64,000 nucleotides of DNA from an uncultured Prochlorococcus sp. (GCA_902576415.1 CACGVZ010000004.1:1-64000), one strand, 5' to 3'. Shown: positions 1 to 8,627, numbered from the stretch's first letter. A program made the numbers and translations. The notes: a model not told the origin generated them from the sequence alone.

Positions 1-806
1 ACTACCAGGCTGTTGGTTCAGGCTCTGGAAGGAAAGCTTTTATTGATCAAACTGTAAACTTCGGTGCTTCTGATGATCCTATGAAGGCTAAAGATATAGC
101 GAAGGTAACAAGAGGATTAGTTCAGATTCCTATGGTTGGAGGAACTATTGCTTTTGGTTATAACTATGATTGTGATTTGAAACTTACTCAAGAGCAAGCA
201 GTACAAGTTGCTATGGGTATGATCAAGAACTGGAAGGAAGTTGGCTGTAAGGCTGGTAAATTAACTTGGGCTCATCGTTCTGATGGATCAGGTACAACTA
301 AAGCCTTTACTAACTCTATGGAAGCATTTTCATCAACATGGACTTTAGGAACTGGTAAGTCAGTTAAGTGGCCAGCAGGCGTTGGAGCAAAAGGTAATTC
401 TGGTGTTGCAGGTGTTATTCAAAACACTCCAGGCGCAATTGGTTATGTTAACCAGTCCTATATTAAAGGTAATGTTAAGGCTGCTGCACTTCAGAATCTT
501 TCAGGTGAGTTTCTAAAACCATCTGTAGAAGCAGGAGCTAAGGCTCTTAATGGTATTACTCTAGATGAAAATCTTGCTGGTAAAAATCCTAACCCAACTG
601 CAAAAGGAGCATACCCTATAGCTTCATTAACATGGATACTTGCTTATGAAGAGGGTAATGGTAGAAACACTAAAGCTATCAAACAAGCCTTTAATACATT
701 ATTAAGTGATGAGTATCAAGATAAAGCCCCATCACTTGGATTTGTTCCTTTGAAAGGCGATATTCTTGAGAAATCAAGAGCTGCTGTAAAAAGAATCGGT
801 AAATAA
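1..806 (+). CDS. pstS: Phosphate ABC transporter substrate-binding protein PstS (5' truncated by window)
   Basis: This is the periplasmic phosphate-binding protein that delivers phosphate to the PstCAB importer. The reading frame is already open at base 3, before the ATG at 81 used in the ORF track. The upstream residues include a glycine/serine-rich GSGSG turn and GASDDP, both typical of PstS phosphate-binding loops, so the N-terminus and signal peptide lie outside the window. Further in, RSDGSGTT matches the second phosphate-binding loop. The rest is a normal PstS C-terminal lobe ending at 806. A strong hairpin terminator follows. The membrane and ATPase subunits lie about 4.4 kb downstream, separated by an arsenate-resistance block. 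Confidence 0.95.
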   Translation, partial: YQAVGSGSGRKAFIDQTVNFGASDDPMKAKDIAKVTRGLVQIPMVGGTIAFGYNYDCDLKLTQEQAVQVAMGMIKNWKEVGCKAGKLTWAHRSDGSGTTKAFTNSMEAFSSTWTLGTGKSVKWPAGVGAKGNSGVAGVIQNTPGAIGYVNQSYIKGNVKAAALQNLSGEFLKPSVEAGAKALNGITLDENLAGKNPNPTAKGAYPIASLTWILAYEEGNGRNTKAIKQAFNTLLSDEYQDKAPSLGFVPLKGDILEKSRAAVKRIGK

Positions 807-824
807 ACCGTAAGACAAATATTT

Positions 825-855
825 AAAAGGGGGAATTTATTTCCTCCTTTTTTTA
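825..855 (+). terminator. Rho-independent terminator of pstS, probably bidirectional
   Basis: An 11-bp stem (AAAAGGGGGAA with TTCCTCCTTTT, one G-U pair) with a 5-base loop is followed by a T run just after the pstS stop. It overlaps the last codons of the convergent chrA gene, and the A-rich 5' side means it could also work for that strand. Confidence 0.85.
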
Positions 856-2079
856 TGCAAACAAATATTTTGATAAACCTAATATTAAAGAAAAAAGAAT
901 AAGTATGTATGTTGGAACTATTTTAAAAAAAGATAATAGTGTGGAGATTAAAACTATAAAAATAGAGCTAATTAAAAAGAATTTTGATGAAAAACTATCT
1001 TCAATTAAATTAAAGCCAGAGAAAATAACTGCTCCAGGAATTGTATTGATTACTCCTTCGATAAAGTAATTAATCGATTTAATTCTGTTTTTTATGAAGC
1101 CTTTTCCAAAAACAAAAATCATTAAAAAACTTGGTAAAAAAATTGCAAAAGTTGATATAAATGAATACTTTATAGCTTCATGTATTCCTCCGACCGAAAA
1201 CCCAGCTTTGTATCCAATAAAACTTGTAGTTAATAAGACAGGGCCAGGTGTTATCTGGCCAATCATTATCCCATCTATAAATTCATTATTTGTTAACCAT
1301 CCTTGCGAGATAACATAATCACTCATTAGAGGAATGATTACTAATCCCCCTCCAAAAATAAAAAGTCCAGATTTAAAGAAGAAAAAAAACAGATTAAGAT
1401 AATCTATTAAAAACTTTGAGTTTGTAGAGAGCTTTAAAAAATTATAAAACTTGGCAATATCCAAAAAGATTGAGCTAGTTAAGAATGAGGTTGTTGAAAA
1501 TATAGATAAAGGAACCAAGCTATAAAAAATATTTTTCCATTTCTGTAAGAAAATATTTATCAAACCTGCAATAGTAAGAATTGTTATGAGGGGAAATTGA
1601 ATACTATTATATTTTGCAAATATAAGTAGAAATAAGATTGAGCTAGAGAATAATACCCGATCTAACCTTAATCTTTTTTTTAAAAGAACTAATGAAAATG
1701 AAAAAATTATTCCTGCAATAATAGGAGGATTAAAATAAATTAAATCATTTAGAAATTTTGATCCAGAATAAATTTGCCAAAAAAAGCTAAGAACTAATAC
1801 TGAAATGAATCCTGGGATAATGAAACATATACCGGATATCAATCCACCAAGATAACCATTAATTTTAAGACCTAGATATATTGCTAATTGAGTGGATATT
1901 GGTCCTGGAAGTATTTGACATAATCCAATACCTTTTTCAAAAGATTGGGTTGAGATCAATTTTTTATTATTTATAAGTTCATCTTCGAATAAGGAAATAT
2001 GAGCATAGGGTCCTCCAAAACTGAAAATACCAATTTTTAGGAAAGTTTTTGCAAGTTCAATTAAGGATATTTTTGCCAT
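853..2079 (-). CDS. chrA: Chromate transporter, two-domain CHR family (ChrA)
   Basis: This is an integral membrane protein of the CHR family, whose studied members expel chromate. At 408 residues it is the long form with two homologous halves. The first half carries FSFGGPYAH near residue 19 and ILPGP near residue 56. The second carries FGGGLVIIP near 242 and GQITPGP near 274, so the FGG(P/G) and PGP motifs occur twice as expected. Many hydrophobic segments are visible. It is the last gene of a minus-strand run gap-arsJ-chrA and sits 30 bases after arsJ. Chromate or sulfate-like transport is a family inference. In this setting it may instead handle another oxyanion. Confidence 0.85.
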   Translation of the reverse strand: MAKISLIELAKTFLKIGIFSFGGPYAHISLFEDELINNKKLISTQSFEKGIGLCQILPGPISTQLAIYLGLKINGYLGGLISGICFIIPGFISVLVLSFFWQIYSGSKFLNDLIYFNPPIIAGIIFSFSLVLLKKRLRLDRVLFSSSILFLLIFAKYNSIQFPLITILTIAGLINIFLQKWKNIFYSLVPLSIFSTTSFLTSSIFLDIAKFYNFLKLSTNSKFLIDYLNLFFFFFKSGLFIFGGGLVIIPLMSDYVISQGWLTNNEFIDGIMIGQITPGPVLLTTSFIGYKAGFSVGGIHEAIKYSFISTFAIFLPSFLMIFVFGKGFIKNRIKSINYFIEGVINTIPGAVIFSGFNLIEDSFSSKFFLISSIFIVLISTLLSFFKIVPTYILILFSLILGLSKYLFA

Positions 2080-2109
2080 TAAAATATTCTAATTCCTAAA
2101 AATTAGTCT

Positions 2110-3369
2110 TTATGGAGCTGATAAGCTTTGTTTGATTGATGGTAATTTAAGACTCGAAATCCAAGATAAGAATATTAAAAGTGATGAAAAATAAAGACAA
2201 TATTGAAGACCAATACTCGGATTTCTCCCAATCATAAATAGTAAGCCAGATAGTAATGTTCCAACTAGTCTTCCAGCAGCATTTGCCATGTAATAGAAGC
2301 CAACATTTAAACTGACTTTTTCATTATCAGAGTAGGCCAAAATCATATAAGAATGTGTAGAGGAATTCATTGCAAAAACAAATCCAAAAATAGTAAGTCC
2401 TAAAATTATTGCTATTGATGGAGAACTTTCTCTCCATAATGCGACTCCTATCAAAGATGGTATTACCATTAATACGGCACTCCAAAATTGGATAGCTTTA
2501 CGATCTGGACTTTCTTTCTGGCCCCATATCTTTCTAATTGCTGGAGCAGAAGCCTGAACAATTCCATAACCTATTACCCAGGCCCCAAGAAATAATCCTA
2601 TTTCCATGTAGTCCCAACCAAATGCCATATCTAGGAATACTGGAAGAGCTACAACAAACCAAACATCTCTTGCTCCAAAAAGAAAGAATCTTGCTGCAGA
2701 AAGAATATTTATGGCATTTGATTTTGAAAAAAGATCATTAAAAGCTGGTTTGGTTTTCATCTTGCCAATTTCTCCAGGTAAAATTAATGTCAATAAAAAG
2801 GCTAAGCAGAGTCCAAAACCCATAATTCCTACAGCATTATTGAATCCAAATAACTTATATAAAAGTCCACCCAAGAAAAAACCAACTCCCTTAAGAGCAT
2901 TTTTAGATCCAGTTAAAATAGCAACCCATTTAAAAAGTTGTTTTTGGCCAGTATCATTGCCATCATTTGTCTCTGGGACTACTGTCTTAACAGCACTTTT
3001 AGCACTCATTTTGTTTAAATCTTTTGCTATTCCACTAACTGCTTGAGCAACCATAACGTATGCGACACTAAAAATTACCGGCCAATCCTCCTTAACTGGA
3101 ATAAGCATGAAAAGGGCAATGATTTGAAGGATAGTCCCAATCCATAAAGTAAGCCTTAATCCATATCTTGCTCCTATCCAGCCACCATAAAGATTAGTAA
3201 TTATTCCAAAAAACTCATAAAAAAGGAAAAGTAAAGCAATTTGTAGAGTTGTGTAACCTAGCTCATGAAAGTGACCAACAACTAATAATCTTAATGCGCC
3301 GTCAGTAAGCGTGAACGCCCAATAGTTTGCTGTTACAACACTATATTGTTGAATATTAGATAACTTCAT
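2110..3369 (-). CDS. arsJ: Organoarsenical efflux MFS transporter ArsJ
   Basis: This is a major facilitator protein of 419 residues with about twelve hydrophobic segments. ArsJ-family members export 1-arseno-3-phosphoglycerate, the unstable product made when GAPDH uses arsenate instead of phosphate. The call rests on the characteristic central motif GARDVWFVVALPVFL and on the gene directly upstream, an ArsJ-type GAPDH separated by only 11 bases. The product would be extruded and would break down outside the cell, giving arsenate resistance without reduction to arsenite. The pair is divergent from an arsR-like regulator. Confidence is high because family and context agree. Confidence 0.9.
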   Translation of the reverse strand: MKLSNIQQYSVVTANYWAFTLTDGALRLLVVGHFHELGYTTLQIALLFLFYEFFGIITNLYGGWIGARYGLRLTLWIGTILQIIALFMLIPVKEDWPVIFSVAYVMVAQAVSGIAKDLNKMSAKSAVKTVVPETNDGNDTGQKQLFKWVAILTGSKNALKGVGFFLGGLLYKLFGFNNAVGIMGFGLCLAFLLTLILPGEIGKMKTKPAFNDLFSKSNAINILSAARFFLFGARDVWFVVALPVFLDMAFGWDYMEIGLFLGAWVIGYGIVQASAPAIRKIWGQKESPDRKAIQFWSAVLMVIPSLIGVALWRESSPSIAIILGLTIFGFVFAMNSSTHSYMILAYSDNEKVSLNVGFYYMANAAGRLVGTLLSGLLFMIGRNPSIGLQYCLYFSSLLIFLSWISSLKLPSIKQSLSAP

Positions 3370-3380
3370 AAAGACATAAA

Positions 3381-4406
3381 TTAAATCTCTTTTTTGATTA
3401 CATATTCAGTAAGATCTGCAAGTCTGCAGCTGTAACCCCACTCGTTGTCATACCAAGCGTATATCTTTAATAAATTTGAATTAACAACCATCGTTGATAA
3501 ACTATCAACTATTGAACTTCTAGAGTCATTTACATAATCTGCAGAAACTAAAGGTCTTTCTTCGTAGCCAAGAATTCCTTTTAAATAAGTTTCTGAAGCT
3601 TCCTTTAGTGCCATATTCACTTGTTCAGTTGTCACTTCTTTATTTAATTCAAAAACTGCATCTGTTAAAGAACCATTAAGTAGAGGAACTCTTACTGCAT
3701 GTCCATTTAATTTTCCTTTTAATTCTGGAAAGATCTCAGCGATAGCTTTAGCAGATCCAGTGGTAGTAGGTATTAAACTTTGCATACATCCTCTTGCTCT
3801 CCTCAGATCACTTTTATAAAAATCTACAGGAACTTGAGTGTTCGTTACATCGTGAATAGTTGTAATAGCACCGTGTTTAATAGAAAAATTTTCATTAATT
3901 ACCTTTACTATCGGAGCTAAACAATTTGTAGTGCAGGATGCTGCAGTTACTAATTTATGTTTGGTAGGGTCATAAAGACTTTGATTTATACCGTAAACAA
4001 TATTCAGTGATTCAGCTTCTGCAACAATTCCTTTGACTGGACAAGCTACTATTACTCTTTTCATCCCAAGAGTATCAAAATAGGGATTTAGTTTGTCTGG
4101 CTTTTTATTCTTTCCTGTACATTCCAAAATAATATCTACAGAAGATTTTTCCCAAGGAATATCAAGGTAATTTTTAAAAGATGTGTAGGTTAATTTCTTT
4201 CCATCAATTATTATTTCTTCTTCTTTTACCTTTATATCTTTCACCCATCTACCATGGACTGAATCGAATTCGAGTAAATGCGCAGCAGCATTCGAATCTC
4301 CTGCTATCTCATTTATATGAGTTATTTCTATATCAGCTCTATCCCATAATGCTCTGAAAACTAATCTGCCAATTCTTCCAAAACCATTAATTCCAATTTT
4401 CATCAC
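3381..4406 (-). CDS. gap: Glyceraldehyde-3-phosphate dehydrogenase, ArsJ-associated (arsenate-detoxifying) type
   Basis: This is a cytosolic GAPDH of 341 residues. The Rossmann motif [10 protein letters not shown] is at the N-terminus and the catalytic cysteine is in [11 protein letters not shown] at about residue 158. In place of the usual NAD-loop aspartate region it reads NEIAGD, as in the ArsJ-linked subfamily. With arsenate the enzyme would convert glyceraldehyde 3-phosphate to 1-arseno-3-phosphoglycerate for export by the adjacent ArsJ. It is the first gene of the minus-strand operon. Its promoter region, shared with arsR, contains two predicted ArsR operators. A glycolytic role cannot be excluded from sequence, but the context favours detoxification. 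Confidence 0.9.
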   Translation of the reverse strand: MMKIGINGFGRIGRLVFRALWDRADIEITHINEIAGDSNAAAHLLEFDSVHGRWVKDIKVKEEEIIIDGKKLTYTSFKNYLDIPWEKSSVDIILECTGKNKKPDKLNPYFDTLGMKRVIVACPVKGIVAEAESLNIVYGINQSLYDPTKHKLVTAASCTTNCLAPIVKVINENFSIKHGAITTIHDVTNTQVPVDFYKSDLRRARGCMQSLIPTTTGSAKAIAEIFPELKGKLNGHAVRVPLLNGSLTDAVFELNKEVTTEQVNMALKEASETYLKGILGYEERPLVSADYVNDSRSSIVDSLSTMVVNSNLLKIYAWYDNEWGYSCRLADLTEYVIKKEI

Positions 4407-4433
4407 TGTTGAAATTTTCTATATTAATTATAG

Positions 4434-4467
4434 ATCAAAATATTTTGATGTATCAAGTTGTTTTGAT
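4434..4467. promoter_or_regulatory. Tandem ArsR-type operators in the gap/arsR divergent promoter
   Basis: Two 16-bp dyads with the same form, ATCAA-N6-TTGAT, lie at 4434-4449 and 4452-4467, 18 bp apart start to start. The first is a perfect palindrome (ATCAAAATATTTTGAT). This matches the ATCAA-N6-TTGAT layout reported for ArsR/SmtB repressors, including the Synechocystis arsenic regulator. The location between divergent gap-arsJ-chrA and arsR is where an autoregulating repressor should bind. Confidence 0.85.
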
Positions 4468-4521
4468 TAATGAAATCTTTTTTATTTAAGCTATATTTAG
4501 GAAAATTTAATTACTTTAAAA

Positions 4522-4842
4522 TTGTTAAAAAATATTAGCAAAGTAAAAAAAGAAGATATATCTGAGTTGATGGTTTCATTTTCTGATCCTTTTAGGCTAG
4601 AAATAATAGACCTAATGATGGAGGGAGAAGTTTGTGTTTGCGATATTATGAAATTAACTAAGTTATCTCAATCCAGAATTTCATATCACATAAAAATTTT
4701 GAAGGAAGCTGGTCTTATCTCAGACAGACAAGAAGGTAGATGGGTGTATTACAGCCTAAAGAAAGAAGCTCTCTTTTTGATCAAGGAATGGATAACTTCT
4801 TTGACAGATTATTCTTCAAATAAAAAACGTTGCTGCGAATAA
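4522..4842 (+). CDS. arsR: ArsR-family metalloid-responsive transcriptional repressor
   Basis: This is a 106-residue winged helix-turn-helix protein of the ArsR/SmtB family. CVCD at residues 38-41 is the classic ArsR arsenite-sensing cysteine motif. It is followed by a recognition region (LSQSRISYHIKILKEAGL) and a wing (GRWVYYSL). A second cysteine pair lies at the extreme C-terminus (CCE), which could complete a trithiolate site. The start is TTG at 4522, because an in-frame stop at 4498 excludes longer forms and there is no in-frame ATG. It is divergent from gap-arsJ-chrA with two operators between. It probably represses both directions until As(III) or a related thiol-reactive ion binds. 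Confidence 0.9.
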   Translation: MLKNISKVKKEDISELMVSFSDPFRLEIIDLMMEGEVCVCDIMKLTKLSQSRISYHIKILKEAGLISDRQEGRWVYYSLKKEALFLIKEWITSLTDYSSNKKRCCE

Positions 4843-4860
4843 ATTATATTTTAGATTTTA

Positions 4861-5067
4861 TTAATTAACTTCTGATTCCCTGTCATAAGTCATTCCTGAT
4901 TGTTCCATCCACTCAGCTTTAGTTTTGCAATTTTGTTTGTGATTAAAGATGTGAAAACCTTCAATAATAATCATTATGGATAGAAGCAAAACAGGAATAA
5001 AATATACAGGTGAAGATATTACTTCTTTATATTTGATTTGAGCTATGAATTCCCTGTATTTAAACAT
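4861..5067 (-). CDS. Small single-pass membrane protein divergent from pstC
   Basis: This 68-residue protein has a short charged N-terminus, one hydrophobic helix (about residues 20-38, YFIPVLLLSIMIIIEGFHIF) and a polar C-terminal tail. No family is recognised. It is convergent with arsR and divergent from pstC. The 179-base region it shares with pstC carries Pho-box-like repeats on both strands, including CTTTAAC and CTTAACC 11 bases apart on its own strand. That makes phosphate-stress expression a reasonable hypothesis. The function is unknown. Confidence 0.7.
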   Translation of the reverse strand: MFKYREFIAQIKYKEVISSPVYFIPVLLLSIMIIIEGFHIFNHKQNCKTKAEWMEQSGMTYDRESEVN

Positions 5068-5100
5068 CTCCTTAGTTTTTATTTAATAAATAATATTCAC

Positions 5101-5122
5101 CTATGGTTAAGTAAAGTTAAAG
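5101..5122 (-). promoter_or_regulatory. Candidate Pho box upstream of the 68-aa membrane protein
   Basis: Read on the minus strand there are two direct repeats, CTTTAAC and CTTAACC, whose starts are 11 bases apart. This resembles the cyanobacterial PHO box (CTTAACCT-like repeats spaced by 3 bases). It lies about 35-55 bases before the minus-strand start codon at 5067. Confidence 0.45.
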
Positions 5123-5170
5123 AGAAAAATTTTTGAAGAAATTAACTTTAAGGATGTTTACTTTTCATGA

Positions 5171-5210
5171 CTTTCTTATACCTTTAACCCCTCTTAAAGT
5201 CTTTTACAAC
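5171..5210 (+). promoter_or_regulatory. Candidate Pho box upstream of pstC
   Basis: On the plus strand the 11-base periodic series CTTTCTT, CTTTAAC, CTTAAAG, TTACAAC runs from 5171 to 5210. The central two are the best matches to the PhoB repeat. The series ends 37 bases before the pstC ATG, and a TATAGA-like -10 lies between. Confidence 0.45.
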
Positions 5211-5246
5211 ATTTAGTAGTAGATTTATAGAGATATTATTTTTTTA

Positions 5247-6194
5247 ATGGAAGAGAAATTAACTCTTTTCAAGAATCGTAAAAGATTCGGTATCGAAAAA
5301 AATATAGATATTATCTTCAAGAATACTGCCCTAGTCTTGTCCAGTTTCGTAGCAATAATACTTTTAGGAATTATTTTAGTAGTCTTTTTTCAGTCATTTG
5401 AATCCTTTTCAAGGTATGGCTTGAAGTTTCTCGTAACCTCTGAATGGAATCCAGTAAAAGATGAATACGGAGCTTTTACTGCAATATATGGCACATTGGT
5501 AACTTCATTTCTTTCGTTATTAATAACTATCCCTCTAGGCGTTGGAACTGCAATATTTATTACCGAGGACTTTGTACCGAAAGTTTTTAGAGAAATAATA
5601 GGTTCTTTTGTTGAATTATTAGCAGCAATTCCATCAGTTGTATTGGGACTTTGGGCAATATTTGTTATGGAACCTTTTTTTAGAACCTTTTTTGTCTTTT
5701 TACATAATTTCTTTGGTTGGATACCTTTATTTAGTACAGAACCTACAGGCAGGAATTCTTTGTTAGCAATATTGATTTTAGTTGTAATGCTTTTGCCAAT
5801 AGTGACTTCCATCGCAAGGGATACACTCAATCAGGTTCCTAAAAAGTTAAGAAATGCAGCCTATGGAATTGGAGCAAGTAGATGGAAAACAATATTTTCA
5901 GTAATTTTGCCGGCAGCGTTATCAGGAATTATGGCGGGTGTTTTATTGGCTTTAGGTAGGGCAATGGGAGAAACAATGGCTGTGACAATGATTATTGGTA
6001 ATTCAAATGCATTTAGTTGGTCTCTATTATCTCCTGGATATACCATTTCCTCCATGCTCGCAAACCAGTTTGGTGAAGCTGATGGAAGTCAGGTTTCATC
6101 ACTGTTTTATGCGGCTTTTGTACTAATGATCCTTTCTTTGGTGGTCAACATCTTTGCGCAATGGCTAGTTAAGAAATTTAGTCTCAAATATTAG
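5247..6194 (+). CDS. pstC: Phosphate ABC transporter permease PstC
   Basis: This is one of the two membrane subunits of the high-affinity phosphate importer. The 315 residues form about six transmembrane segments after a cytoplasmic N-terminus. The ABC-coupling EAA loop is visible as AAYGIGASRWKTIFSVILP near residues 205-224, and GRAMGETMAV is typical of PstC. A periplasmic loop follows the first helix (EWNPVKDEYGAFTAIYGT). It is the first gene of pstC-pstA-pstB, with 6 bases to pstA. Regulation by phosphate is likely, given the Pho-like repeats upstream. No phoU was seen in the window. Confidence 0.96.
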   Translation: MEEKLTLFKNRKRFGIEKNIDIIFKNTALVLSSFVAIILLGIILVVFFQSFESFSRYGLKFLVTSEWNPVKDEYGAFTAIYGTLVTSFLSLLITIPLGVGTAIFITEDFVPKVFREIIGSFVELLAAIPSVVLGLWAIFVMEPFFRTFFVFLHNFFGWIPLFSTEPTGRNSLLAILILVVMLLPIVTSIARDTLNQVPKKLRNAAYGIGASRWKTIFSVILPAALSGIMAGVLLALGRAMGETMAVTMIIGNSNAFSWSLLSPGYTISSMLANQFGEADGSQVSSLFYAAFVLMILSLVVNIFAQWLVKKFSLKY

Positions 6195-6200
6195 ATAATT

Positions 6201-7094
6201 ATGAATCCTCTTTATTACCAGAAAAGATTATCAAGAAATATAGGAGATAAATTCTTTACTTCTTTATCAGTAATTTGTGCGTTGATAGCAATACTTCCTT
6301 TGATTTTTCTTGTGACTTATATCCTTATTAAAGGTGGATCTCAAATCACACCAGAATTATTTACTTTAGAACCAAATCCTCCTGGAGATGATTTAGATGC
6401 AGGAGGTATTAACCCTGCATTAATAGGCACATTAATAATAACTACCATTGCTTCAATTATCGCTATACCAGTAGGTGTTGGTGGTGGCATATATTTAGCT
6501 GAATACTCTAAAAGCGGTGCTTTTTCAAGGTTTATTAGATTCGGGGTAAATGTTTTAGCGGGAGTCCCCTCAATAATTGCCGGTGTATTTATTTATGCCT
6601 TAATTGTTTCAACAAAGATCTTATTTGGAAGTATGTATAGCGGTTTGGCTGGAGGAATGGCGCTTTCAATATTGATGTTGCCTACTGTGATAAAGACGAC
6701 TGATGAAGGTTTAAAGCTTGTTCCTAATGAGTTGAGATATGCTTCTCTTGGAGTTGGAGCAAGTATGTATACAACTATATTGAAAGTTACTTTGCCCTCT
6801 GCATTTAGGTCTATTGCTACTGGAGTTGTACTTGGAATCGCAAGAGCAGCAGGTGAAACAGCACCTTTGATATTTACAGCTTTATTTTCTTACTACTACA
6901 TAGTAGGCATTGAAGATTTATTTTATGAAATGGGTTCTTTGGCTGTATTGATATACAACTTTGCTCTAGAACCATACGATGCACAGAATAAATTAGCCTG
7001 GGCAGCTTCCTTTATTCTTGTTTTATCGATACTATCAGTAAATATATTTTCAAGGATTTTAGCCGCTTTTACTGAGAAAACTAAGAGAGTATAA
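6201..7094 (+). CDS. pstA: Phosphate ABC transporter permease PstA
   Basis: This is the second membrane subunit of the phosphate importer, 297 residues. It carries the PstA-type periplasmic segment after TM1 and the coupling loop SLGVGASMYTTILKVTLPSA near residues 180-200, followed by GIARAAGETAPL. About six hydrophobic helices are visible. It is packed tightly between pstC (6 bases) and pstB (no gap), which indicates a single transcript and coupled translation. Confidence 0.96.
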   Translation: MNPLYYQKRLSRNIGDKFFTSLSVICALIAILPLIFLVTYILIKGGSQITPELFTLEPNPPGDDLDAGGINPALIGTLIITTIASIIAIPVGVGGGIYLAEYSKSGAFSRFIRFGVNVLAGVPSIIAGVFIYALIVSTKILFGSMYSGLAGGMALSILMLPTVIKTTDEGLKLVPNELRYASLGVGASMYTTILKVTLPSAFRSIATGVVLGIARAAGETAPLIFTALFSYYYIVGIEDLFYEMGSLAVLIYNFALEPYDAQNKLAWAASFILVLSILSVNIFSRILAAFTEKTKRV

Positions 7095-7904
7095 ATGATT
7101 AAAACTAATAAAAATACACCAAAGAATATCATTTTATCTCTTGAGAATGTCTCTATTAGCTATGGAACTTTTGAAGCAGTAAGAAATGTGTTCTGTAACT
7201 TTAAAAAAGGAAATATTACCTCCCTTATTGGACCTTCTGGTTGTGGTAAATCAACTGTTCTTAGATCATTAAATAGGATGAACGATTTAATTCCAAATTG
7301 TTCGTTAAAAGGAACTGTCCTCTTTGATGGAACAAATATTTACGATAAAAGAGTAGATCCAGTTGAAGTGAGAAGAAGAATCGGAATGGTTTTCCAACAA
7401 CCTAATCCTTTCCCAAAATCTATCTACGAAAATATTGCATTTGGGGCAAGAATTAATGGCTTTACTGGAGATTTGGATGAATTAGTAGAAAATTCACTAA
7501 GAAAGGCTGCATTATGGGACGAATGTAAGGATAAATTGAATGATAGTGGTTATTCTTTATCTGGTGGACAACAACAAAGATTATGTATCGCTAGAACCAT
7601 TGCTATTGAGCCTGAAATAATTCTCATGGATGAGCCATGCTCAGCTTTAGATCCAATCTCTACTTTAAAAATAGAAGAGACTATGCATGAACTGAAGAAG
7701 AATTACACAATAATAATAGTTACTCATAATATGCAGCAGGCATTAAGAGTTAGTGATATGACTGCATTTTTTAATGCAATTGAGTATGAAGATGGTGATG
7801 GAGGGAAAGTAGGTTATCTTGCAGAATTTAATTCGACAAAGAAAATTTTTAACTCTCCAAAAGAAAAAACTACTCAGGAATACATATCTGGTAAATTTGG
7901 TTGA
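7095..7904 (+). CDS. pstB: Phosphate ABC transporter ATP-binding protein PstB
   Basis: This is the cytoplasmic ATPase of the Pst importer, 269 residues. The Walker A motif GPSGCGKST is near residue 50. The signature [13 protein letters not shown] is followed by Walker [14 protein letters not shown] and the switch histidine in VTHN. The family-typical [18 protein letters not shown]-loop is present. The start codon immediately follows the pstA stop. An AT-only hairpin with a T run after the stop might end transcription but is weak. Confidence 0.97.
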   Translation: MIKTNKNTPKNIILSLENVSISYGTFEAVRNVFCNFKKGNITSLIGPSGCGKSTVLRSLNRMNDLIPNCSLKGTVLFDGTNIYDKRVDPVEVRRRIGMVFQQPNPFPKSIYENIAFGARINGFTGDLDELVENSLRKAALWDECKDKLNDSGYSLSGGQQQRLCIARTIAIEPEIILMDEPCSALDPISTLKIEETMHELKKNYTIIIVTHNMQQALRVSDMTAFFNAIEYEDGDGGKVGYLAEFNSTKKIFNSPKEKTTQEYISGKFG

Positions 7905-8011
7905 TGTTAATTTTTTACTTTTAAAAGAAAAAATTTTACCTCTAAGATTGTCAAGGGGTAGACAAACAGTATAAATACCTATATAGTTATTTCGAATTAG
8001 TAAGTTTATCT

Positions 8012-8101
8012 TTGAAGAACTATCCTTTTCTACCTTTCTTGATTTTTGCAGGGGCCCTCATAACAACTGCAACAATAGGATTGCCTGTATTTACTTCATA
8101 A
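8012..8101 (+). CDS. Possible 29-residue hydrophobic peptide
   Basis: A TTG-initiated ORF below the track cut-off encodes LKNYPFLPFLIFAGALITTA and nine more residues, a single hydrophobic helix ending PVFTS. Its size and hydrophobicity resemble the small photosystem or cytochrome subunits of cyanobacteria, but I cannot assign it to one. Only the amino-acid character and the lack of another gene here support it. Confidence 0.35.
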   Translation: MKNYPFLPFLIFAGALITTATIGLPVFTS

Positions 8102-8131
8102 TTTAAGAGTATTTCTATTTCAGGTAATCTT

Positions 8132-8287
8132 ATGGTTTCAATAATAAATAAAGAATTAATTGGAAGTCCTAATAAAACTTTAATAAATGCAAATTTATTT
8201 GACTTTATAAAAAAAAGAGAGAATATGAATCTGTGTGGGAGTGAAAAATCTGTATTAAAACCATTTTTTAAAGTGGTTAATTTCTAA
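8132..8287 (+). CDS. Possible 51-residue hypothetical protein
   Basis: An ATG-started ORF of 51 codons, too short for the supplied track, lies 30 bases after the preceding mini-ORF and 10 bases before the next. The product is basic and soluble-looking (MVSIINKELIGSPNK at the start). No family is recognised. It could be a chance ORF in AT-rich DNA. Confidence 0.35.
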   Translation: MVSIINKELIGSPNKTLINANLFDFIKKRENMNLCGSEKSVLKPFFKVVNF

Positions 8288-8297
8288 TTTATTTATC

Positions 8298-8444
8298 ATG
8301 GATAAAACTAAAGAACAGTTAGAAAAATTAAGAGAAGTAGCAGAAGCCTCTCTTACAAAAACGGATGAACTTCAAAAAGTTCTTGCTCAAATCGAAGCTT
8401 TAATGTCTAGAGAAGAATCACAAACATTATCAAAGAAGAAATAA
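8298..8444 (+). CDS. Small helical hypothetical protein (48 aa)
   Basis: The ORF begins at ATG 8298 and encodes a highly charged, probably fully helical protein with heptad-like leucines (KEQLEKLREVAEASL, then LQKVLAQIEALM) and a lysine-rich tail. Its composition is protein-like rather than random AT-rich translation. No family is recognised. A terminator-like structure follows about 110 bases later. Confidence 0.55.
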   Translation: MDKTKEQLEKLREVAEASLTKTDELQKVLAQIEALMSREESQTLSKKK

Positions 8445-8510
8445 TTATTTAAAAAGATAATTTTAGTTTTTGTACTTTTAATTACACCTCTACAATTTTT
8501 TTGTAGTTAT

Positions 8511-8592
8511 TAATTGGGTAGCAGAACCCGTTCCAAAGTATTCTGTTAGGTCTCGAGGTCTTACCTTCTTTAAGTAAAAGACCTCTTTAATT
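8511..8592 (+). ncRNA. Candidate small RNA ending in a Rho-independent terminator
   Basis: This non-coding stretch contains a GGGT/ACCC hairpin (8516-8529) and a possible alternative CAGAA/TTCTG pairing (8522-8545). A terminator stem GAGGTCTT/AAGACCTC (8555-8562 with 8578-8585) is followed by a T-rich tail. A TATTAAT-like -10 lies just before it. The G+C is locally higher than the surrounding spacer. It may be an independent sRNA or only the 3' UTR of the 48-aa ORF. Confidence 0.45.
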
Positions 8593-8596
8593 TTTT
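8555..8596 (+). terminator. Rho-independent terminator
   Basis: A perfect 8-bp stem, GAGGTCTT paired with AAGACCTC, with a 15-base loop is followed by TTTAATTTTTTT. The orientation serves plus-strand transcripts. Confidence 0.75.
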
Positions 8597-8627
8597 TGTT
8601 TTTAATAAATTTTGATAACCTGCTTAT

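Noticed and set aside
2089-2106. CTAATT/AATTAG hairpin between arsJ and chrA
   Set aside because: Only six AT-rich pairs with no T run. Not convincing as terminator or regulatory site.
2538-3046. Two plus-strand ORFs opposite arsJ
   Set aside because: They overlap the conserved MFS coding sequence and encode no recognisable protein.
4470-4538. ATG-started 22-codon ORF ahead of arsR
   Set aside because: It is out of frame with arsR, overlaps its TTG start and has no protein-like features.
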